Origin: Candidatus Saccharimonadota bacterium
Lineage (GTDB): Bacteria > Patescibacteriota > Saccharimonadia > Saccharimonadales > Saccharimonadaceae
Length of the DNA: 64,000 bases
Assembly: GCA_905372835.1 (NCBI GenBank)
Contig: CAJPQK010000001.1
Coordinates: 248,001-312,000, forward strand
Direction: 5' to 3'
How positions within the stretch are numbered: the first letter of the stretch is position 1; every line of letters begins with the position of its first letter. Positions 59,501 through 64,000 of the stretch are shown piece after piece. Made by a program: the position numbers and the translations under genes. Below the pieces are notes generated by a model that was not told where the DNA came from, did no database searches, and saw only the letters and a list, made by a program, of their open reading frames with translations.

Positions 59501-62500
59501 AATCCAGGAAGTCAAATTGAACGAATCACTTTCAGTAATGGTGCATCTTGGGATATTGATGAAATTTATCGTCGTGCACATGATATGGTTGGTACAGAGA
59601 ATGCAGATTATCTGGCATCGTTTGAGGATGGAGCCTATACCTATCATGGATTAGGCGGTAATGATAGTATAGTCGGTGGTTCTGCTAATGATTTTCTGTA
59701 TGGCGATGACGGAAATGACACGATATATGGTCATGGTGGAAATGACGTTTTGTCTGGCGGAGCGGGTGATGACCAACTCCGCGGTGGAACTGGTGATGAT
59801 GTCTATTTATTCTCTCGCGGCGATGGTGTCGACTATATTGAAGAAACTGACGGTTTTGATACGATTCAATTTGGTGAGGGAATATCACCGAACGATGTCG
59901 TTGTCCGTGTCGTATCGACTGAGGAAAAAAGCATTTCGTTGGAACTGTCCATTGTGGGTACTAAGGATAAGATAGCGGTTAATTATCATTTTGGCCGGTA
60001 CAGTTACTATCAGCAAGAGGATATTGCTAGCACTGGTAATCAAATTGAGCGGGTTATGTTTGCCGATGGTACGGCATGGGATCTTGATGAAATCTATCGT
60101 CGTGCACATGATATGGTGGGCACTGATGGTAACGATAATTTTAGCATGGTCGGCAATGCGCCAGTGATTTACCACGGGCTAGCTGGTAATGATAATATTA
60201 GTGGTAGGAGCGGTAAAGATATACTTTACGGTGATGCTGGTGATGACTACATCTCTGGTGGTGGTACGCTCATTGGTGGAACAGGTAACGACAACATCCG
60301 CGGAAGCAAGGGCGATGACATTTATATATTCAACCGCGGTGATGGGCAGGATCTAATTACTGATACTGGTGGCATGGATACAATTCGTTTTGGTGATGGT
60401 ATTCGTCCTGATGATATCGTCATCAAGCGTGTTGGCAATGGCTACGGGCATAATCTTGAGCTATGCATCAAAGATACTGATGACAAAGTGGCGGTATATG
60501 AACATTTTGGCACAAATTCATACTGGGGCTCGGTAGACAATCCAGCAGCGCAAATTGAACGGGTTGAGTTTGCCGATGGTACGGTGTGGACGAAGGAAGA
60601 TATTGACGACAAGATGCACAATAGAACTGGCACTGACGGGTCAGATATACTAGAAGCATACGGTAAGCGTGGCGTAGTGTATCACGGACTGGGTGGTGAC
60701 GATAATCTCAGGGGTGCCACAGGGGATGACCAATTATACGGCGAGGATGGCGATGACAGAATTTCTGGCGGAGAAGGTAACGATTTGATCGTTGGTGGTA
60801 GAGGCAACGATATAATTGATAGCTTCCGCGGAGATGACACTTACGTCTTTAATCGCGGTGATGGTAAGGATGTTATTACAGACTATAACGGGTTTGATAC
60901 GGTTCATTTTGGTGAAGGGATTAAGCCAGAGGATATCGTACTAAAACGAGTTTACGCGAATAGAGAATTGAGTCTTGAAATATCCATTAGAGGTACTGAA
61001 GATGCGGTTACTTTTATCAGCCACTTTGACCCAGTAAAGTCATACTTGACTGCAAATTATGCACTAGAACAGATTGCGTTTGCCGATGGTACTGTGTGGA
61101 CGAAAGATGACATCGATTACAAAATGCATCATTTGACCGGCACGGAAGAAAATGATCAGCTAGCGGCGTACGATAAGGCGGACGTAGTGTATTACGGACG
61201 CGGCGGCGACGATAATCTCAGAGGTGGTGTAGGCAATGATCAACTCTACGGTGAGGATGGTGATGATCAACTCTACGGCGATGAAGGTAATGATTTGATC
61301 GTTGGCGGGAAGGGTAATGACAAAATAACTAGTATTGCGGGTGATGATGTTTATGTCTTTAATCGAGGTGATGGTAAGGACATCATTACGGACTATAACG
61401 GGTTTGATACGGTTCGGTTTGGTGAAGGGATTAAGCCAGAGGATGTTGTATTAAAACGGGTGTATGTAAATAGGGATTGGAGCCTTGAAGTCTCTCTAAA
61501 AGACACTGAAGATATAATAACTTTCATTAGTCATTTTGACCCAGTAAAGTCATACTTGACTGCAAATTATGCACTAGAGCAAATTACATTTGCCGACGGT
61601 ACCGTTTGGACAAAAGAAGATATTGATGATAAGATGCATCATTTGACTGGCACGGAAGCTGACGATCGGCTGGCGGCTTACGATAAAGCAAGGGTGGTAT
61701 ATCATGGACGTGGAGGTAATGACACGCTTGTCGGTAGTGAGGGCAATGACGAACTTTATGGCGAAGATGGCGATGACAGAATCTCTAGTGGGGAAGGCAA
61801 TGATTTAATCGCCGGCGGTAGAGGCAACGATATAATTGATAGCTTCCGTGGTGATGATATTTATGTCTTCAATCGCGGTGATGGACAAGATGTAATTAAT
61901 GATTACGACGGCACTGACATTATTCGTTTTGGTGAAGGTGTAAAACCAGAAGATATTATCGTTTCACGCGTCCCTTGGTATAGTGATTATAATCTCGTCC
62001 TGTCGCTTAAAGACACTGACGATAAGATTACTGTTGTCAGTCATTTCGGCTCATCAAACTACAGTGGCTACTATGCAACGCCGCAGCGAAGAATTGAAAG
62101 GTTTGAGTTCGCTGACGGTACTGTGTGGACTGCTGAGACAGTTGATGATAAAATGCATAATCTAGTTGGTACTGATGCGAAAGATAATCTCGCTGCCTAT
62201 GATGATAAGTCAGTGACGTATTATGGTATGGGTGGCGATGATACACTTCAGGGGCGTAAGGGTAATGATATGTTGATTGGTGGTATAGGTGATGACTATT
62301 TGCTTGGCGATGTAGGCGATGATACCTATGTCTTTGCTCGAGGCGACGGTAAAGATAGAGTGTTCGACTTTGGCGGCAACGACACAATACGGCTTGGACA
62401 TAATCATACGGAGGTTATGTTTAAGAAGATATATAGTGCCGACTTATTGTTAGAAATGCGTGGCTCAAGTGACTCTGTTCAGATACAAGAATGGTATAAT

Positions 62501-62698
62501 TACAATAGCGACCGAAGAATTGAAACAATTCAGGCCGAAGATGGCTATACTATTCAGCCCGAAAAGGTCCAGCAGTTAATTCAAGCTATGGCATCGTTCG
62601 GTAATTCACATGGTATGAATTGGCAACAGGCTCTTGAAGCACACCCAGTTGAAGCACAATCTATCATTTCGCAATATTGGACGGCGCCAACCGCTTAA
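56528..62698 (+). CDS. RTX-type secreted protein with N-terminal lipase domain (2056 aa)
   Basis: The protein starts with a class 3 lipase-like alpha/beta hydrolase (about 55-290): AFRGTE, then TGHSLGGGLASYL with Ser162, and later Asp and His residues that could complete a triad. A region at about 455-630 carries DPLVFDLDGDGI, FFDLDNSGFAERTSW and further EF-hand-like DxDGDG loops, as in FrpC-like and other long RTX proteins. Seven modules of 170-176 residues follow (starting near 846, 1022, 1198, 1368, 1538, 1708 and 1881). Each has GGxGxDxLx calcium-binding nonapeptides and a haemolysin-type calcium-binding-related domain. The C-terminus LIQAMASFG...YWTAPTA resembles uncleaved type I secretion signals. 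No N-terminal signal peptide is present. The HlyB-like exporter gene follows after 67 bases. Confidence 0.9.
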   Translation: MSLSTLDYLNLSALAYLDFDKLAIGKNIAQLIGDKVIPEKDLNKPELSVLKDPSSPLRSYTLVYFEKDDVSGFAGVAFRSPSGKIVLAFRGTELDRGFLPALSDIATDTQIGSMVLSPLAQFWDTLEFAQSVVARVTGNDNISKKDALKYLRYNNATATGHSLGGGLASYLTYRTSDFSSGGHYGGIQAITFNAVGIGTNLLDVSALARLNEYNVTDHVNSLDWVGMYGVPMGSTIQHIDTSDLDYKRVNFNALGKMLAVRLRLSKGNIDMLEYKRQINNIKNTIAGGPGRYSVTDTMAVYSGYEGVGGNDGSGLFNTSRHNLDRFLCDDPSKPGLQYKMTETVADQKLSVRNLRDLFNLINAFQVIERAKIDKNYTTDVISRPPLQTTISQGGITYYNNLVTLPDGSISSHPYNHDQIAYANYVVQQFERRLASGDFMSAYVDTQKAQADQDRRIDPLVFDLDGDGITTISIDESNTFFDLDNSGFAERTSWIGSGEGLLAYDRNGDGIINGGNELFGDRTLMKDGKTLASSGFAALAEYDDNKDGKIDNNDAIYTLLRIWQDSDGDGVTSASELKQLVDLGIVSIGLSYSNTGVTDSANNVQVRTGTFTLADGSSRMTGEYLLNRDPLQSIDPSLVSVSDDVALLPNVQGAGNVGSLHKAIMKDESGSLHDLVKEFVQEKNSIKREALTREILVHWAGVGSVDPKSRGSAFDAQKLAVLEKFFGTEFRGSPNTNAALLLQKSYDKLFEVVYVSLVSQVQLKDIMASIKVESDVVSFKDTFKVLDATIFQDAKAGIDLLSEFARVMKYHGLKKSVEFENLRNYYVKQSAEYGRIIDFAGEKVLNGTDKGDSLNTKDDYTLIAAGDGDDGLYADNNDNVLYGDAGNDTIYGMGGDDVLVGGVGNDQLRGGAGDDIYRFSRGDGTDYIEETDGFDTIQLGEGILPEDVILQTVSGYGNKISLAITIKNTTDKIVVDGHFGTRIYNSDRLHADNPGSQIERITFSNGASWDIDEIYRRAHDMVGTENADYLASFEDGAYTYHGLGGNDSIVGGSANDFLYGDDGNDTIYGHGGNDVLSGGAGDDQLRGGTGDDVYLFSRGDGVDYIEETDGFDTIQFGEGISPNDVVVRVVSTEEKSISLELSIVGTKDKIAVNYHFGRYSYYQQEDIASTGNQIERVMFADGTAWDLDEIYRRAHDMVGTDGNDNFSMVGNAPVIYHGLAGNDNISGRSGKDILYGDAGDDYISGGGTLIGGTGNDNIRGSKGDDIYIFNRGDGQDLITDTGGMDTIRFGDGIRPDDIVIKRVGNGYGHNLELCIKDTDDKVAVYEHFGTNSYWGSVDNPAAQIERVEFADGTVWTKEDIDDKMHNRTGTDGSDILEAYGKRGVVYHGLGGDDNLRGATGDDQLYGEDGDDRISGGEGNDLIVGGRGNDIIDSFRGDDTYVFNRGDGKDVITDYNGFDTVHFGEGIKPEDIVLKRVYANRELSLEISIRGTEDAVTFISHFDPVKSYLTANYALEQIAFADGTVWTKDDIDYKMHHLTGTEENDQLAAYDKADVVYYGRGGDDNLRGGVGNDQLYGEDGDDQLYGDEGNDLIVGGKGNDKITSIAGDDVYVFNRGDGKDIITDYNGFDTVRFGEGIKPEDVVLKRVYVNRDWSLEVSLKDTEDIITFISHFDPVKSYLTANYALEQITFADGTVWTKEDIDDKMHHLTGTEADDRLAAYDKARVVYHGRGGNDTLVGSEGNDELYGEDGDDRISSGEGNDLIAGGRGNDIIDSFRGDDIYVFNRGDGQDVINDYDGTDIIRFGEGVKPEDIIVSRVPWYSDYNLVLSLKDTDDKITVVSHFGSSNYSGYYATPQRRIERFEFADGTVWTAETVDDKMHNLVGTDAKDNLAAYDDKSVTYYGMGGDDTLQGRKGNDMLIGGIGDDYLLGDVGDDTYVFARGDGKDRVFDFGGNDTIRLGHNHTEVMFKKIYSADLLLEMRGSSDSVQIQEWYNYNSDRRIETIQAEDGYTIQPEKVQQLIQAMASFGNSHGMNWQQALEAHPVEAQSIISQYWTAPTA
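59063..62600 (+). repeat. Seven large RTX modules of ~510-528 bases
   Basis: Module starts are near 59063, 59591, 60119, 60629, 61139, 61649 and 62168. The spacings are 528, 528, 510, 510, 510 and 519 bases, all multiples of three. Parts of modules 4 and 5 are identical over more than 40 bases (around 61026-61070 and 61536-61580), which points to recent duplication or gene conversion. Confidence 0.85.
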
Positions 62699-62765
62699 GC
62701 TTTGGCGTGCGGCGCTATTTTGTTACACTAGTGAAAACTGAGGTGGGAGTAAGTAGTGTTTTGTT

Positions 62766-64000
62766 GTGACTAAAGAGCAGAAAAAACTTGATCCCGGTCT
62801 GTATTGTTTCGTGAATATCGCGCAGTTTCATGGGTTACCGGCTGATCCAGAGCAGATTTCGCATGCCTTGGCTATCGACCCGAAGGTTGGTATGAGCGAG
62901 GCAGATATGTTGCGTGCGGCGCGATCGCTGAAGTTAAAAGCCAAGGCTGCTAATGTTTCGTATAAAACGCTAGCGAAACTGCCGTTGCCTGCTGTAGTTG
63001 GTTTGAAAAAAGAAAAGTTTGCTTTGCTCGCCCGAGTGGATAACGGAAAATTGCTGATGCTAATGCCCGATGGCACGCCACCAACCGTGCTGACTAAAGT
63101 ACAATTTGAGCGTAAATGGACTGGCCGCGTGGTGTTATTTACGCAGCGTTTTTGGAAAGAAGCGGACAGGAAATTCAATCTCAAATGGTTTATCCCAACG
63201 ATTATCAAATACAAAAAGCCACTACTTCAGGTATTGCTGGCGGCGCTGGTAGTGCAGATTATTGGCATTTTCACGCCAATTTTGACGCAAGTTGTCATTG
63301 ATAAAGCTCTCGCGCATCATAGTATCTCGACGCTTGACGTCATCGTTGGTGGGTTGGTGATTATCGCGCTGTTTGAGGGGATGCTCGGCATCGCTCGTAA
63401 TTATATTTTCACCCATACTACTAGCCGGATTGACGTAATTTTGAGTTCGCGGTTGTTTCGGCACTTATTTGCCTTGCCGCTGCGGTATTTTGAAACCCGT
63501 CGAGTTGGTGACACCACGGCGCGGGTGCTGGAACTGGAGCGAATCCGGGCTTTTTTGACTGGTACGCCGATGACGGCGCTGATCGACATTAGTTTTATGT
63601 TTGTCTACATTATCGTCATGCTATTTTATAGCACGACATTGACGTGGGTGGTGCTAGGCAGCTTACCGGTATTTGCGATATTGTCTGGTATCATCACGCC
63701 GCTACTTCGCCAGCGTTTAGATGAAAAATTTAATACTGGCGCTGAGTCTCAGTCATATTTGGTTGAGTCAATCACTGGTGCGCAGACTATTAAATCGTTT
63801 GCGCTGGAGCCGCAACTGCAGAAAAAATGGGAAGGCCGGCTGAGTAATTATGTTCGCGCTAGTTATAAAACTAATTTACTGTCAGGCAATGCTGGTGCGC
63901 TTGGTCAGTTGATTCAAAAATTGTTTGACATTGCCATTTTGTGGGTCGGTGCGCATATGGTGATGGCAGGCAGCTTGACGATTGGCGGGCTGATTGCTTT
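62766..64000 (+). CDS. HlyB-type type I secretion ABC transporter (partial)
   Basis: The frame runs open to the right edge (about 411 codons). It starts with a C39-like domain (about 1-125), LDPGLYCFVNIAQFHGLP, in which Pro occupies the position of the catalytic Cys, so it is a non-proteolytic CLD as in HlyB. The transmembrane domain follows with FNLKWFIPTIIKYKK, FTPILTQVVIDKAL, TTSRIDVILSSRLFRHLFAL, RRVGDTTARVLELERIR, QSYLVESITGAQTIK and GSLTIGGLIAF, all very close to HlyB as I remember it. The nucleotide-binding domain lies outside. GTG 62766 is the first start after an in-frame TAG at 62754. It should export the RTX protein upstream. Confidence 0.93.
   Translation, partial: MTKEQKKLDPGLYCFVNIAQFHGLPADPEQISHALAIDPKVGMSEADMLRAARSLKLKAKAANVSYKTLAKLPLPAVVGLKKEKFALLARVDNGKLLMLMPDGTPPTVLTKVQFERKWTGRVVLFTQRFWKEADRKFNLKWFIPTIIKYKKPLLQVLLAALVVQIIGIFTPILTQVVIDKALAHHSISTLDVIVGGLVIIALFEGMLGIARNYIFTHTTSRIDVILSSRLFRHLFALPLRYFETRRVGDTTARVLELERIRAFLTGTPMTALIDISFMFVYIIVMLFYSTTLTWVVLGSLPVFAILSGIITPLLRQRLDEKFNTGAESQSYLVESITGAQTIKSFALEPQLQKKWEGRLSNYVRASYKTNLLSGNAGALGQLIQKLFDIAILWVGAHMVMAGSLTIGGLIA

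Noticed and set aside
56651..62407. Several open frames of 60-180 codons on the reverse strand opposite the RTX gene
   Set aside because: They are shadows of the periodic Gly/Asp-rich coding sequence, have no promoter or ribosome binding site, and are rich in His/Arg low-complexity runs.
59063..62600. Long regular repeats that might be mistaken for a CRISPR or non-coding satellite array
   Set aside because: All spacings are multiples of three and the frame is open throughout; the repeats encode RTX modules.
1..64000. UGA recoded to glycine, as in SR1 and Gracilibacteria
   Set aside because: TGA ends lepA, gmk and other genes at the expected family ends, and no conserved frame needs TGA as sense.

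Overview
The window looks like a piece of a Candidatus Saccharibacteria (TM7/Patescibacteria) chromosome, probably from a host-associated or oral lineage. This is inferred from gene content, not from a database match. Genes are packed with overlaps of 1-4 bases or head-on gaps of 0-16 bases, and there are almost no biosynthetic genes. A complete heat-shock, recombination, type IV pilus and wall-amidation set sits beside large secreted proteins. TGA is an ordinary stop, so the recoding seen in SR1 and Gracilibacteria does not apply. About twenty genes have a -10 box only 6-8 bases before the start codon and no Shine-Dalgarno, which predicts widespread leaderless transcription. 

Layout. 1-5500: lepA end, a 5'-nucleotidase, a repeat-bearing wall protein, gmk, an LssY_C membrane protein, then hrcA-grpE. 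5619-13900: a 1105-residue GH16/repeat/LADTG surface enzyme, dnaK with two CIRCE operators, a degenerate kinase, an unknown reverse-strand gene and dnaJ with its own CIRCE. 13900-19450: DUF192 and membrane genes, tRNA-Lys, an unknown 509-residue protein, a comEC gene broken by one in-frame TAA, a small P-loop kinase and yebC. 19500-28560: a lamin-tail surface protein, ruvC-ruvA, an HD hydrolase, a HIT protein, ruvB, a PH-domain protein, a lone pilin, recA, a 2H phosphoesterase and recX. 28567-34719 (reverse): a PRC-barrel protein and the pilB-C-M-N-O pilus motor operon. 34778-43900: tsaE-tsaB, rny, a Nudix-phosphoglycerate mutase fusion, tRNA-Pro, the murT-gatD lipid II amidation pair, a membrane-anchored Clp-like ATPase and two tRNA-Arg. 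43938-51782: murB, a four-pilin cluster, glyA, an HTH-MurA fusion and an alpha-glucan phosphorylase. 51816-55700: six tRNAs, folD, a response regulator/histidine kinase pair and small genes. 55799-64000: an accessory island with a TM-anchored protein, a 2056-residue RTX protein with an N-terminal lipase domain, and the start of a HlyB-type type I secretion ABC transporter.

How it fits together. HrcA/CIRCE controls hrcA-grpE, dnaK and dnaJ, with the operator spacer doubling as the -35 box. RuvABC, RecA, RecX and ComEC form a DNA uptake/recombination set, but ComEC appears interrupted. PilB-C-M-N-O and the five prepilin-like genes should build a type IV pilus. MurA, MurB and MurT-GatD indicate peptidoglycan made with amidated lipid II. 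Two LADTG proteins suggest sortase anchoring. 

The best candidates for something undescribed are two. First, the RTX-lipase plus HlyB export locus, which looks transferred from Proteobacteria into a monoderm epibiont. Second, a regulatory circuit in which MurA carries an HTH domain: three near-identical 16-bp sites lie at the glyA/murA divergent promoter and at the promoter of an HD hydrolase about 26 kb away.
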